From Botrytis cinerea B05.10 (Eukaryota; Ascomycota; Leotiomycetes; Helotiales; Sclerotiniaceae), in NCBI RefSeq assembly GCF_000143535.2, contig NC_037320.1, positions 620,001 to 684,000 of the forward strand: DNA of 64,000 bases. Direction: 5' to 3'. The translations under genes and the position numbers were made by a program. Shown here piece by piece: positions 36,601 through 48,571 of the stretch. Position 1 is the first letter of the stretch; the number at the start of each line of letters is the position of its first letter. The notes beneath the pieces are model-generated. The model was not told where the DNA came from and searched no databases. It saw only the letters and a list, made by a program, of their open reading frames with translations.

Positions 36601-37958
36601 TGGAAAAGGACATTGTAACCTTTGTCAGAACTGGCCGAATTCCAGCAGGTTCCGCAGTAAGTTCAATTGAATCACCAATTCTTTTCCTGCTATCTCCACC
36701 TGTTCCCAAATCTTAGCATTCCACTTTTGTATTCCATTCCATGTACCCATTTTGATGTAGCATTGACATGTTGTTTTCTCATTCTCTTCTTAAAACGTTC
36801 TTGATAAACATGGCTGACTCACCGGCCCCATAGTGTTGCGAACATGCTTTTACAGCTCTGAGAAAAACCGAAATTGGTAGGAAATTTGGAATCAATGCTG
36901 AAGCTCTCAACTCTCAACTATTTGTGTCTAAAGAATTCATGCGCTCTGTTAAAGTGATTCAACCGCATGATAATTTTCTGGTAAGTTGACTCTATTTTTG
37001 TAACAGTTTGGTTGGACAATATTTTCTTGGACATAATTTGTTTTGAGCATCAGATGCACCTAAGGGTGTCAATGGATATGGAAAACTTTTTACAATTCGA
37101 AAATTGATTGCTTTCAAGAACTGTTTTATCTTTACGCATTTGCTAATATTTTTTGTTTAGCGACAAGTAAGTTGGGTTCTGTGGAGTCCTGTGAGCGAAA
37201 CCGCGCTGGTTGTGATACCTGAAGAAACGGAGCTCCTCATTCCAATTCTTTGTAACTGTCTAGCTCCTGCGTGTTTCCTCTTGACGTATGCAGCTCCTAC
37301 GACCCGAAAAATGCTTGTTAACTTCAATGATCTCCGATATTATTCTATACCCGCACTTTCAAAGGACTGGGTTGCGCCAACATGGTTATCAGTACAGTTG
37401 GGTATTTTTTCGGGAGCTCTTTACTTTGAATACTCTCAATATGACTATCTTCGTGGATTCTTGGGATCTGGAAAAGCGAAGACTATGGAAGAGATACAAG
37501 AAGACTGCTTGGAAGAAGATTGCCATGTCGTCGATGGGAATGTTAATGAAAATGGCAATGGAAAAGATCATATCTCCGTCGGTTTCACGTCCAAACCTCT
37601 AACATTTCTGCAAGAATGGTTGAGTATTAGGCGCAAAGGGCAAGACTTTTCCCATACCCCCATGGGATACATTTGTCAAGGCAAAGTACTTACTGAAACT
37701 CATCCATTCTTCAGTAAGAACGAATTGAGCACCACTGCAAAGCTCACTCAGTCTAACCGCAGAGGAATACTCGGTTCAAAGGGAGTTTCAGCGAGGACTA
37801 CGTATGATGATGACCTTAATGATGACTGGGCAGATATGAATGCCGATGAGAATGGAGTAATAGTGGGCGATGACAGTGATTCTGAGGACTATGATCAGTA
37901 TGAGAATGAGGAGACTAGTAGTGGAAGTGTGTTCACTGATTTAGAGGATGAATTTTAA
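27601..37958 (+). CDS. Giant DUF6606-DUF3638-DUF3645 protein, putative NTPase of unknown function
   Basis: Ten exons in consistent phase: 27601-27929, 27995-29558, 29639-29797, 29869-29966, 30030-31451, 31504-33506, 33581-35962, 36013-36656, 36834-36980 and 37161-37958, giving 3181 residues, the usual size for the family. The N-terminus (MESLVSHIVLPPRLPGKDD) is the fungal DUF6606 type. A CxxxxxxHxxxCxxC cluster lies at 605-619. DUF3638 contains the P-loop NMGQGKTS (G2057-K2060-T2061) and, 122 residues on, VMDESDQI (D2183, E2184). DUF3645 follows around SDDPASIYDQW. Near the C-terminus, LDEAHCRGIDLKMP (2630-2643) and QAAMRLRQ (2663-2670) complete a set that reads like superfamily 2 helicase motifs I, II, V and VI. 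The last ~100 residues are acidic. Proteins of this architecture are widespread in fungi and have no established function that I know. ATG 27601 is the first that opens the conserved start. Confidence 0.9.
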
Positions 37959-38281
37959 GACGTCGAGAACTTTGTGGTTCACTTTTCATCGAAATATCGA
38001 GCGTTAGTGGGTCTAGAATATTGTATTTACTTACAAATATTGCTTTAGTGTCTTAGAAACATAAATATTACTTTGATAATGTGGATAGAAGTGACTTGAA
38101 TGTACTCGAAGCATTCCAAATGATGCAAAGCTTCTTCACAATGTTGCTCACTCAAATGGAAAGCTAGTGAAATTCTTCCGAGCATGTAAGATTACTTCGC
38201 ATGGGAAAACCAAAACCGTAATTGATGGCAGATTCTTTTCCCCATTCTATCCCTCTATCATCCACTCCACCATTCACCTCC
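37959..38281. other. Short convergent intergenic region
   Basis: Contains the 3' ends of the DUF3638 gene (plus strand) and the following unknown gene (minus strand). Nothing else was seen. Confidence 0.5.
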
Positions 38282-39188
38282 TCACATCATAACACAGCTC
38301 TTCTGATCCTTCGCCAAAAATTCCCCAAAACTCGTAAACATCCAATTTCTTTCCTCCCATCCAAACACCCCCATATTCTCCCAATCAATCTGCTCTGCAA
38401 GACTTTCTTTCTCCCTTCCAACTCCCCCGATCTTTGCATCATCATGACCTACATGATACCTTTCCTTCGCCGCTACCCACGTAAGCCAAATACTCCAAAC
38501 CCTGCATTTTTGACCCTCATATTGCATTTCTGATGAGAATACTGGAGATGAAAGAGATGAAGTCGGCGTAACTATTTCACCCTGTCGCATCCCACTTATT
38601 TTATCCTTCCGCTCAAGTTGAATTGATCTTACATCGAATATCGTCTTGAGTTGTTGGATTTTTGTTTCGCCACCATCTTCATTCCCATTCCCATTAGCAT
38701 TAGCACTATCATCAGATTCCGAATCCAACGGTACGTAAATCAAAAGTTGCTGCACGGGATACCCAGCGGGATCGTAAACTCCTTTCTCAGACGTCCGAGT
38801 AATTTTTGGCGCGATGGGGAAGTGAGGGAGGTGGGGCTCTAGGATCTTGGTGAGGGTTGCTAGCGTGTGAGAATCTGTGTTTGTGAGTATCGTTATCATG
38901 ATTCAATTCGAGTATCTATTCTCTTATCACAAAATTACTCTCTCTCGAATCAATGAAGAAAATTACATAAATTCAGAAAGAGCGTGAAATGTAAGGAGAG
39001 AATTACTTACGGATAACGATGATTCCACTCTCCACGGGATCATGTGTAAGGCCTACGGAATCAGGTTCTGATAATTCGGAAAGGGTGTTGGAATCGCTGA
39101 GAGTGGTAGAGAGAGTTTTGATGACTTGGGTAAAGTGTTCGAAGGTGTTTTTGGCGGAGAGATCTATTTCAAGGAGGTAGGTTGGCAT
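38282..39188 (-). CDS. Protein of unknown function
   Basis: Two exons (39188-39011 and 38874-38282) give 256 residues. The splice was chosen because only the acceptor at 38875 keeps the downstream frame open in phase with the donor at 39010. The product starts MPTYLLEIDLSAKN, contains a hydrophobic strand (ESGIIVIR), then HTLATLTKILEPHLPHFPIAPKI, VQQLLIYVPLD, an acidic Asn/Gly-rich loop, and an aromatic C-terminal half (VWSIWLTWVAAKERYHVG and WEERNWMFTS). This alternation of strands and helices suggests a compact soluble domain with a disordered internal loop. I do not recognise the family. The gene converges on the DUF3638 gene with 323 bases between stop codons. Confident that it is a gene because both exons keep protein-like composition and the start region is clean. 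Confidence 0.65.
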
Positions 39189-39916
39189 GCTGGGTGGCGG
39201 GGCTGTGGAGTAGGGAGTAGTGAGAGCTGGATATAATAGAGGAGGAGAGGTTTATCGCTTTCTTGCTTGTCTTTTAGAATGAATAGTTTGGCTTCTGGAG
39301 TGGTATTTGGGGGTTTTTTTTTGGTTTTGTGAGAGAGATTCTTTTATATCAATACCGTGGTGATTTTTGGGAGTGCTGCGGGTAGGTGGATGAAATGAGG
39401 CTGGTGCTTATGTAGTGGGGGATTGGGATGAAGGATTATGTACAGTCAGCAGGTACGCAACTGTTAGGATTTATGAAGGACAGATATACTATTGGCATTA
39501 ACGGACTTTTGAATGCAAAACATAAGTGAATCAAGATGTTCTTGAAGGGAGTGGGTTTGTTTCTTGGTGGGGCATGGTGTTTACGGGTGCAGCATCGCTA
39601 ATCAAGCGCTAAAGCGCCAAAACTCCGAAAGGGGTATTGTTTTTACAACTAAGAAATCTTTATATCTTGCATGTTTAAACATAGTTGTAATTTTTTACGC
39701 CCCCCCCCCCCCCCCTCCAAAAAAGAATTATAGGCAGTGAATTATATCCCATCTAGTAGGCTCAATTAACCCTTTCACCCGCTGTCCATGAACACCAACC
39801 GTTGATTCGCCTTCCCTAACCTTGCGGTATATCCTATGTTTAGTCTGTTGCAAACCCACGTCCATACTCCATTCAGAATGAATCTTATTTTCAATTCAGA
39901 TGTTGAGCGCCACCAT
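39189..39916. other. Intergenic region with a poly-C run
   Basis: About 0.7 kb without a gene. It holds the promoter of the unknown minus-strand gene, the 3' end region of the membrane-protein gene and a homopolymer of 16 C at 39700-39715. Confidence 0.5.
39700..39715. repeat. Homopolymer of 16 C
   Basis: The longest GC homopolymer in the window; length may be unreliable in the assembly. Confidence 0.85.
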
Positions 39917-41586
39917 CTACCCAGCATAATGTGTACCCCTCTCGCCCCAAGCTTTATCCACCCCCCTATCCATACTAGCCTTGTGTATCTCATAGTCCTC
40001 TTCAACTCTACCTTTATCTCCAAGATTAGCCCTTCTTCCCCTAACGCTCTCGAAATCTTCTCGCACATCCCATTCAGTGGTACGCCTAATGATCATCTTG
40101 TCACTGCCAATCGTACTCCTTTCCGCGGCATCATCTGGTGTAGAGCGTCTAATATGCGCAAAGGTCATTGCTCCGTCAGGTCTCAGCGTGCCAAGTTCCT
40201 CGCCTTCATGACTCAGCTTCCCAATCGCATTTGTATTGTTGAAACGAATGTTAAAGATAGGTGATGACCTCTTGAGATTAGAATTCGGAGATGTGGTAGT
40301 TGGAGTAGAGACTTCGTCATCTTCATCGTAGTCTTGGAACGTTGAAATAGTGCGAAGCTCTTGTGGTGGTCTAGAAGAATTCTTCCTGGAGGCTTTCCAA
40401 CCAGATATAGAAGAGATGAAATTGCTCGATTTTGAATTGAAGGGAGATTGCTTGTTACTGTAGGATGAATCCATTGGATTTACAGATGCGGCAAGACCAC
40501 CGGACGACATTGATTCCATAAATGGCTTGAGAAATGATAAGCACGCGAAGAAGATGGCAGAGTTTAGTTGAACAGAGGTCCACAGGTAATTGCGATATGA
40601 AACGAGTGTTTGATTTGAAAGTGTAGGAGATCCCGAAGAAGAAATCACAACGAGTCGCACTATTGATAAGGGTAAAATGCTGCCAAATCATTAGATTATC
40701 TATTTATTTTGAGGATACCAAATCTTCACTTACAACATTCTAGTCCCAAATGCTATGAAAACAAGGACCTTACGTCTTAATTGCATCTGAAGCCCCCAAA
40801 CGAGAAATATCGGCAACAATATGATGCCACAATCAGTTGCTATGTCGAGGACCCCAGTAGCTTTCCAGAATGCGCCCTTTTGTTGTTAGCTATTTGCTCC
40901 AAGGTAGACCCAGCAGCTCAGCTTACGATATTGAAACATTTGCCGGTAGAAAGAACGGCCCAAGGGTTCGGCATATTGCACTGGAACAAGATAGAAAACT
41001 CGGCGCTTAAAGCCCATAAAATCACACATATCTCGGTAAGTCGGTTGAATATTGCGTAATTGGAGTCTGGCGTTAAAGCTCGTAGATAGAACAACGTACT
41101 TAGTTTCGCAAAGCAGAGAGTCGGAATATAAACCAATTGAGATGCGTAAGCATACTGCCTCAAAGTCAGACTACGTGGATCTTCGGGTAAAGAATGGAGT
41201 TTCCGATATTCTACAATGTTGGGTATGCTGATTAAGAGAACAAACCTTTTGGTAGTTTTCCAGCTCCATCCTGTTGAGAGTATCTTGATCCCGACCAAGT
41301 CCATTGCTAACCATCATTGAAAGAAAAACACTATGGCAGATCCCAAATAACTAGGTCATTAGTGCTGTTCCCCAAATATGACGTGCTATTGTGTACTAAC
41401 CATCGCAACTATGATCAAAGTATCGTCTGTACTCCATCGCCTGACAACCAGAAATTTGCTCCCAAGTCTTGCTCCAACACTTAGTATCATTGTACTTAAC
41501 CCTATCCACGATACAAGATTGACCGCAGGGCCTTCATTATGGCTTGATATAATTATTTGTCGTGATAATATGGATTTCGATGTCAT
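39917..41586 (-). CDS. Integral membrane protein, fungal rhodopsin/PTH11-like family
   Basis: Five exons on the minus strand: 41586-41401, 41350-41246, 41154-40927, 40876-40734 and 40679-39917, giving 474 residues. The first ~300 residues contain seven hydrophobic segments with the family pattern: a first helix VSWIGLSTMILSVGARLG, the conserved WSTDDTLIIVAM (the 'DD' after helix 2), YIPTLCFAKLSTLFYLRAL, FWKATGVLDIATDCGIILLPIFLVW and a short FGTRMFILPLSIVRL. This is the fungus-specific rhodopsin-like/PTH11-type seven-helix family, whose best-known member senses surface cues in Magnaporthe, although most members are unstudied. No extracellular CFEM domain is present. The ~170-residue cytoplasmic tail is Ser/Asn/Arg-rich and probably phosphorylated. 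There is no retinal-binding lysine evidence, so 'rhodopsin' is only a family name. Confidence 0.8.
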
Positions 41587-43214
41587 TGTAAGAATAATCC
41601 AGAGATGGTAAAGAATATGAATGAATGACAATGAAATGAAATGAAATATACATCTCTCCAATGTCAACACTTGCATATATCTGTCAATTGAAAAAGAACT
41701 TTCAAGTTACTGATTCATGGAGTTGAAAAAAGCACTTTGCTGGGACGATGCAAGGGAATGCAGCTTCATGGTACACAAGCATGGCCCTTAGAAAAAGCAA
41801 TTCTGTAATCCCGAGTTTTTGGAACTTACTCCTGCTCATTTCCAACTGTCGAAACTAGGATTCTGCCAATAGCAGTGACATTCATGATGAATCTGTTGAT
41901 AAAAATGATAACGAACAACACTTCAATCACTGGATCAAATTTTTCCCTTCAATTCAATTCCGAAATTTGGTAACAGCTGTTCGGAACTCCGTAGAGCCCA
42001 AGTTTTGAAAGCTCCTGAGGCGTCGCAACTGCAATAAGATCTCCATGGATACTTCCTCGCTCCTTGATCCCAGAAATCAACACCACATTTCATTCAAGCT
42101 GTGCCATGATATGGCGATCATGCACGACAGAGTTGGGATTCCAAACAAACTTCTCTTTCATGTCAATCTATTACCTTGGATGAAACGACTCAGGGTCCTC
42201 AACAGCGCCATACGCACTGATCAGGTTACACAGGAGTGTTAGCTTGGTATTAATGGGATTTAAATTGTGATGTTGAGTAACAGTAAGTCTGGATGCTGGA
42301 CCTAATTTATCGTACGACTCTGCTACACAAAATCTGCCATGTGATAATCAACTAAAGATTTGGAGCACAGTCCTGTACTTGGAATATCGAATATCGAAGT
42401 GTGTTTTCCCAGTTTGTGATCGGACAAGCCGGCAAGGAGACAAGATAATTTCCAGACAGCCAGGAATTTTGTGTTGAGATTTGAGAGACGATTTACTAAT
42501 CAGTTCGTTAATTCGAGTGATAACAGTGGAGGGTCAGATTTAGCATTGTGCCAAGCTCAAGAACATTCCAGTATCAGATTTAGAAGTTCGCCTGAATGGC
42601 TTTATGCTCGTTGTTGTAATAAGGTGAAATAGTAAATGTCGGACAGTTCGAATGGGGGTATTATGGCGGCGATGAGGCGTCTATCAAATTAATTCTCCGC
42701 ATGAACGATGTAACTAGCATTTACCGAACGCACGTGAAACGCTAACTTTGATAGGAAAGGCTTCCCCGCTCAGCCCGTTACTATTATAACTACCTAGTAT
42801 AGTAGAAAGCCGAGAAAGCTAACATTGCTCCAGATTCTCCAATTTGTTGCCTTCAAGATGGAGCGGAGTATGATCAAAATGCATGTCTGTATATCCCTTG
42901 CACCAGTAAACCAATCATAATATGCAGGCCCTCTGATGCATCGGGTATTGACCAGAATGGTTGCAATGAGACAGTTTATCCTATGAGTTGTGCATTGGTG
43001 TCAAGGATTTCTTTTCTTCTATCTGCCACTCGGTGATCCATGCAAGTGTTCAAATCTGCAGACTGCAGTGCATCTTGAAGATGGGCAAATAACTCTCAAT
43101 CCCCGTTATGATTTTCTTTTGCTTTATTTTTCTTTATTTCCATTACTATTGTTTGCTGTCCAAGAGCGAGCTCGGCGATTGGGTTTTTCATGATAGAATT
43201 ATTTGATCTTAACC
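41587..43214. other. Divergent intergenic region between membrane-protein and permease genes
   Basis: About 1.6 kb between two start codons that face away from each other; contains both promoters. No gene, repeat or strong motif was seen. Confidence 0.5.
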
Positions 43215-45481
43215 ATGGAAGGCAAACATGTAGAATTGGGTGTAATGGCTAGGTCGACATCTTCTGATGATACACCTCGTGCCCGTTCGAAAGGCAACAC
43301 CAGTAGAGATGATCGGGAAATGGCGTATTTTGGAAAACGTCAACAGTTAAAGGTATGCTCTAAAGACAAATACCGTGATCAAAAACTGATATGATTTAGC
43401 GTAATTTTGGCTTCCTGTCGATCGCAGGATTTGTCTGTAGTCTGCTTTCAACATGGGAAGGAATGTTCGCCGTCTTCCTGTACGGGTTTCAAAATGGAGG
43501 ACCGGCAGGCTTAGTTGTAAGTTTCCTTATTAGTCTCACTTCGACTCAAGCTTTGGTAGCATATACTAATATTATATGTCCAGTACGGCTATATCTTTTG
43601 CTTCTTTGGTACATTGTGTACCGTCGCAAGTTTGGCAGAGATGTCTTCCATGTGCGTATAGACTTCCCATCGCGAGTTAACAAATCTGACAGACGGGCTC
43701 AGGATGCCATTGAGTGGCGGTCAATATCACTGGGTTTCGATTCTTGCACCCAAATCACACGCAAAATTCCTCTCATACATGACAGGCTGGCTTACAGTCA
43801 TTGGCTGGCAAGCAGGTCAAGCAAGTGTTGCTTTCCTCTGCGCAACATTAATCCAGGCTTTAGTGATATTGAACCATCCAACTTACGTTCCTGAAAGATG
43901 GCAAGCAACTTTAATATTCTACGCTGTCCTAGCTTTTATTCTGTTCATCAATACGTTTCTGGCCCGTTGGTTGCCAAAGATCGAAGGATTTGTTCTTTGC
44001 ATCCATATTCTTGGATTTTTCGGTATTCTTATTCCTCTAGTTTACCTTGCTCCCCATGGAAAGCCAAGTGATGTTTTTGCTACATTTATCAACGGCGGGG
44101 GTTGGTCTTCGAATGGAACGTCTTTCTTCATTGGTTTGATTACTTCCGTTTTCTCGTTCCTTGGTAAGATCACCTTCATTTATCTCTACCATTTTTGCTG
44201 TCAGAACAGAGCTAATATTGTATTAGGAGCCGATTCTGCTTGTCATATGAGCGAGGAAGTTCATAATGCCTCTACAGTCATACCCTGGGCAATGATCAGT
44301 AGTATTGTCTTGAATGGCGTTCTGGGTTTCGCATTGCTTATAGCTCTCCTCTTCTGTCTTGGGAATATCGATGATGCTCTGAGCTCTGCTACTGGCTTTC
44401 CATTTATCGAGATATTTAGGGGAGCTACTAACAGCAAAGCTGCTGCAACTGGCATGACGTTAATTATCTTGTTTATCCTCCTCGCCGCGGCAGTTGGTAT
44501 CATGGCGACTGCTTCTCGTTTATTATGGTCTTTTGCAAGAGACAATGGTGTGCCAGGTAGCGCATACATATCTCGCGTAAGTATAAGTATCCAAACCATT
44601 TTGTCACTTTTATCTAACTTTTTGATTACAGGTTCATGAACCAACAGCATTGCCCATATACTCTATCCTTGTCAGTGCGGTAATCTCTCTCCTGTTGGCA
44701 CTTATCAATATTGGAAGTACTGCAGCATTCAACTCGATTGTCTCTGTTAATGTAGCCGCATTTTTTACCAGTTATATGATCCCAAGTGAGTGAATCATCC
44801 ACTAATGTTTTTTCTTCTACTACATACTTCTAGCCCCGACTCTACTCACCGCTATTATGTTTCATCCCATGTATTCTTTCTGCCTCGAGACTTTATCGTT
44901 CGAGACTGGCAGGCTGGATAGAATTTCTCAAGGTTCAAGAGGAGTTCGATATTGAAATGAATCCAGTGATTCGAAACATCTGAAAATCCGAATTGAATTC
45001 AACATTTCAAAGCATTTGAATACTCTGATCAAGCTCTGGGGTTCGGAGTCTCCCATTGTAGAACCACAGCCCGAGCTATTGGGAAACTCCTTTTGCTCCT
45101 CATGCAATATCAGTTCCTGGTCTTCTTTATGTTCCTCCAAAATCCTTCCCCGATAGGCAATATTAACATTCTGGTCTTACAGTCATCTTGATTCTCAAGA
45201 AGCGCCTTCGAAAAGACCCAACCAAAGACAAAATACATTGGGGACCATGGAAACTGGGGCCAATTCTTGGTCCAATTGCCAATATCGCTGGACTCATTTA
45301 TTCGACGATTACCATGTTTTTCAGCTTCTGGCCTAATACTCAAGTCGTTACTCCGGTCACCATGAATTGGTCTTGTGTTATTTTTATTGCTGCTATTTTT
45401 TACAGCGTAGTCTTTTACATGATTTGGGGTAAACACGCTTACAAATGGCCAATTGTTGATCCTATCAGAAGACAGCAGTAG
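43215..45481 (+). CDS. APC superfamily permease (GABA/amino-acid/choline type)
   Basis: Seven exons: 43215-43352, 43400-43516, 43584-43651, 43703-44163, 44227-44576, 44632-44785 and 45183-45481, giving 528 residues, the normal length. The protein has the twelve-helix APC layout: FGFLSIAGFVCSLLSTWEG in helix 1, NGGPAGLVYGYIFCFFGTL, AEMSSM followed by PLSGGQYHWVSILAP (family signature) and FSFLGADSACHMSEEVHNAS (the conserved 'D..aHmsEE..nA' loop), then a WGPWKLG motif before the last helices. Fungal members closest in pattern are the choline/GABA permeases Hnm1 and Uga4. It likely imports a small zwitterion across the plasma membrane with protons. The intron between exons 6 and 7 is 397 nt, several times longer than the others. 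Start chosen at the first ATG before a hydrophilic N-terminus; substrate cannot be decided. Confidence 0.9.
44959..45030. repeat. 36-bp imperfect tandem duplication inside the long permease intron
   Basis: Copy A at 44959-44994 (starts GAATCCAGTGATTCG) and copy B at 44995-45030 (starts GAATTCAACATTTC) align without gaps over 36 bases with about 15 mismatches. On the minus strand both copies would read a 12-residue IRxFxCFExLxS pattern, which is only a reflection of the repeat. Confidence 0.6.
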
Positions 45482-46667
45482 GTCTCCTAATGGCGGATTC
45501 TTAGCAATCTAAAAAAACTGTCAGTATATAGTATATCGCATTGTTTTATTTGACAGATTTATCGATCATTTCTTGACTATTAGCATTAGATTTTAGATCT
45601 TGTAACTCTCATTAGACAATGGAAAAGTTCGGCCAACTCGCAGACCAGCATTTTGTATCTATCATAATTCACATTTTTCGTCGTTTATGCAATTTTTCAT
45701 GCAAGCCAGCTCTCACAACAAGCCACATCATTCGAATACTCGAAAGAATTTCATACATCGCAGCGCATCGAATCAAGAACACCAGAATGGTGTAGTATTA
45801 CAGTTTATAAAGTCAGGTTCCCATTTGAGTCAACATTTATATTATCGCAATCTGCCGATTGGGTTCCAAACCGTCGGGAACAATTCAATCACCTTTTCAA
45901 AAGAGCCCTTCATGTGACCAGAGCTTTCTGGGGCCTGAATAACTCGTTTTGCTTGGAAATTCACATAATCCAATCAGCTAATATCATCACATTCTCAGCC
46001 ACGCGTTCGATAGATAGTTGTCCTGGAACCATTACATCCATACACGGCCCACATTAATTTATTTCCCCTCTTTCAGAAGCATATTTCACAGGGGTCATGA
46101 TCTCCCTAGCCTGGTCCTAGTTCAACGGCTTATCCGTGTCAACAGGCTTATTGATCCTTCCGCTTAGAATTATGCTTGCCCCAATTTTGCCTATTCTTTT
46201 CCACCTTGGTTTCCTCGCTGCTTTGTCGCTCTGCGTGTATCAACTGATTTAAGCATATCTTCCATCGATTTGTCAAACTCGAAAATCAAAAACAGGGGTT
46301 CAGAATTTCAAGATTCTTTCCCCGGTGTGAGAGCTAAGCCTAGCCTGTAAGAACCACGGGATCTATCACAGTAGTATTCTATAAGTCGATTTGTGGGTTT
46401 CGAACGGGTGGCGTCTGGGTGTGAGTGTATGTGCATATTTCGAGATTGGGTTTTGATATACCTTTATTGGTGATTCATTCCATGCTTAATTTGCATTTCA
46501 GGATCTGCGGCTCGTCCCGTAACATTAAAATTACAAATGTATTGATGATGCGTTCGAAGGACGATCGTACATTTCCTAATACTACATCATCGTTGTTAGC
46601 ATCAAAGGCATGGCTTTTCCTTTTTTCTCTCATATTCACTCCCATAATCCCCGATACAACCACCAAA
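45482..46667. other. Intergenic region between permease and acetyltransferase genes
   Basis: About 1.2 kb with no supported gene. An in-frame extension of the acetyltransferase frame reaches back to 46425 but begins at GTG and looks unlike protein. Confidence 0.5.
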
Positions 46668-47628
46668 ATGGCATCCCACTCAACTTCCAACCCCTCTACT
46701 AGCATTTCTCTTCCTATTCCTATTCCTACCTCGAAATCCAACCTCCACCTTCTTCCCTGTGATCCACTGGTGGACAGTCCAGCTATCCTGGCTCAACAGA
46801 TTGCTGCTTTCAGTAACCCCCACGAACCATTCTTTTTTGTTTTATTTCCTGAAACCGAAGAGAAGGAAAAGGCGGTTAAAAGGTTGGTTGATAATTGGGT
46901 GGGAGATGAGAAGGCGAAGTATGTGAAGGTTGTTGATGGGGATGGTATGTTTTGATTTCACCTCACTTCCTTGTTGTGCTTTTAAGTTGGGGCGTGGATC
47001 AAAGTCCGAGGCTTAGAGAGGTTAAGAATATACAGAGCTGAAGAAGTACACTGATAATTTACCAAGGAACTCTCATAAGCGCAGCTAAATGGCTCATAAA
47101 TAACGAATCATTGAGTGAGGAACAAAAGAAAGAACGAATTACAGTTGATTGGCACGCTGATCAAGATTCGAATGAATGGGCTGAGTATCTAATGAATTGG
47201 GTTCATCAACATCAAATCAGTCGAACGAAAGGCAAGCCTTGCGTTAGTAAGTCTTATATTCTCTCTTAAGCCCCCTATAATCCCAATCTCTGATCACTTC
47301 CATAATTCATGTCCTACGTTACTAACAACTTATAGTCCTTGACATATTGACCACGCATCCCTCCCACCAGCGTCTCGGTGCTGGTACCCTTTTAATGCAA
47401 TATGGTACCACTATAGCCGACTCTCTCGATCTACCAGCGTATATAGAGGGGACAATCATTGCAAAACACTTATACGAAGGCCATGGGTTTAAAGCGGTGC
47501 CAGATAGATATATTGAGGTTGATGTACCCGAGAAGTGGAGGGGAAGGGAGGAGAGGCCTAAGATCGAGTTCTTCTTTTATGAGAGACTAAGGAGTGGGGA
47601 GAATCGTGATAAAAGTATTCGTGGGTAG
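46668..47628 (+). CDS. GNAT family N-acetyltransferase
   Basis: Three exons (46668-46944, 47067-47246 and 47336-47628) give 249 residues. GNAT enzymes transfer acetyl from acetyl-CoA to an amine. The acetyl-CoA binding motif A follows the third splice: LDILTTHPSHQRLGAGTLLM, with Q164-R165-L166-G167-A168-G169 matching Q/R-x-x-G-x-G/A. Motif B follows as PAYIEGTIIAKHLYEGHGF, the usual 'lY.k.GF' end, and VPDRYIEVD. The N-terminal ~90 residues contain a region binding the substrate side in related fungal proteins of the 'acetyltransferase, GNAT family' hypothetical type. No targeting signal is visible. The natural substrate is unknown; fungal relatives include small-molecule and antibiotic-type acetyltransferases. 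Start chosen at 46668 for its CACCAAAATG context. Confidence 0.85.
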
Positions 47629-48561
47629 GTTCAGTGGGTAGTGGTTAATAAGATGCGGATCTAAGAAGTCAATTTATATCAACATGTGGATATTGTGAAG
47701 ATTATGAATCACGGTTTTGATGATTTCTCTTAGGAAGAGTCGATCTATAGTTTATCGAATTTTAATTAGTTCATACTCAGCTTCTTATTGGTTGTTGAGC
47801 TTGTTAGTGCAATGATGAATTTGCTAGTTATTCACAGTACTAGCAGATATTTCAAACAACACATGCCATTCACGTAACTTTCAAGAAAATCATTCACCCG
47901 TCTCTTCATATTGTTTCCAATGCTGGCGTTTGCTGTGAACAAACTTTTACTAGCTAGATATTTAAAAGAAGTAACTCGACGAATCCTAGCACTCTCAGCC
48001 ATGCAACCTTGACAGGATCAACTGGCAAATCACGGGGTTCCAACTCATCCTCTAATGTGATACTTTTTCCTATCAAACCTCCTCCATATCTCTATCAAAC
48101 TTAAAGCTAGACCGTTGTTTAAGTAAGTCTTGGTAACCTCTCAAGGTATGGGATGTTCAGATGTAAGATATGTCTGCCATTGGAATACCCACCACTTTGT
48201 GCACTCTCTGATCCGAAATTACTCGTTAGGGAAATGATACAGTCTGATATTTCCATAAGAATTAGAATAGCAAAAGTTCGGCAACAACGATAATGAAGAG
48301 TTTTACACGTGTGAATCTAGAACGTGGATGATTGTGCAGGTATAGTCTAGGAGATGTTGGGTGAGTAATTAGATGTTGGATACTGGTGCGAATGGAAGGT
48401 AGCAGAGGAGCCATACTACAGCCCTGCTTTTTTGCTGTAATTCTCTTTAATGGGAATTGCTTGTTACTGTTAGGAATTTATACATAGAGGTCCTCGGGCT
48501 AGGAAAATGATTGCTAGTGAGTCACATGTCACGATAGACGTGATTTACTTACCTAGATACC

Positions 48562-48571
48562 TACCTAGGTA
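48562..48571. other. TACCTAGGTA palindrome
   Basis: Second perfect copy of the ten-base palindrome, embedded between TACCTAGATACC and TACC. Confidence 0.6.

Noticed and set aside
43203..43214. Upstream start of the permease gene
   Set aside because: The quoted start is TTG; ATG 43215 in ACCATGG context is preferred.
46425..46667. N-terminal extension of the GNAT gene
   Set aside because: Starts at GTG, lacks homology and precedes a good ATG context at 46668.
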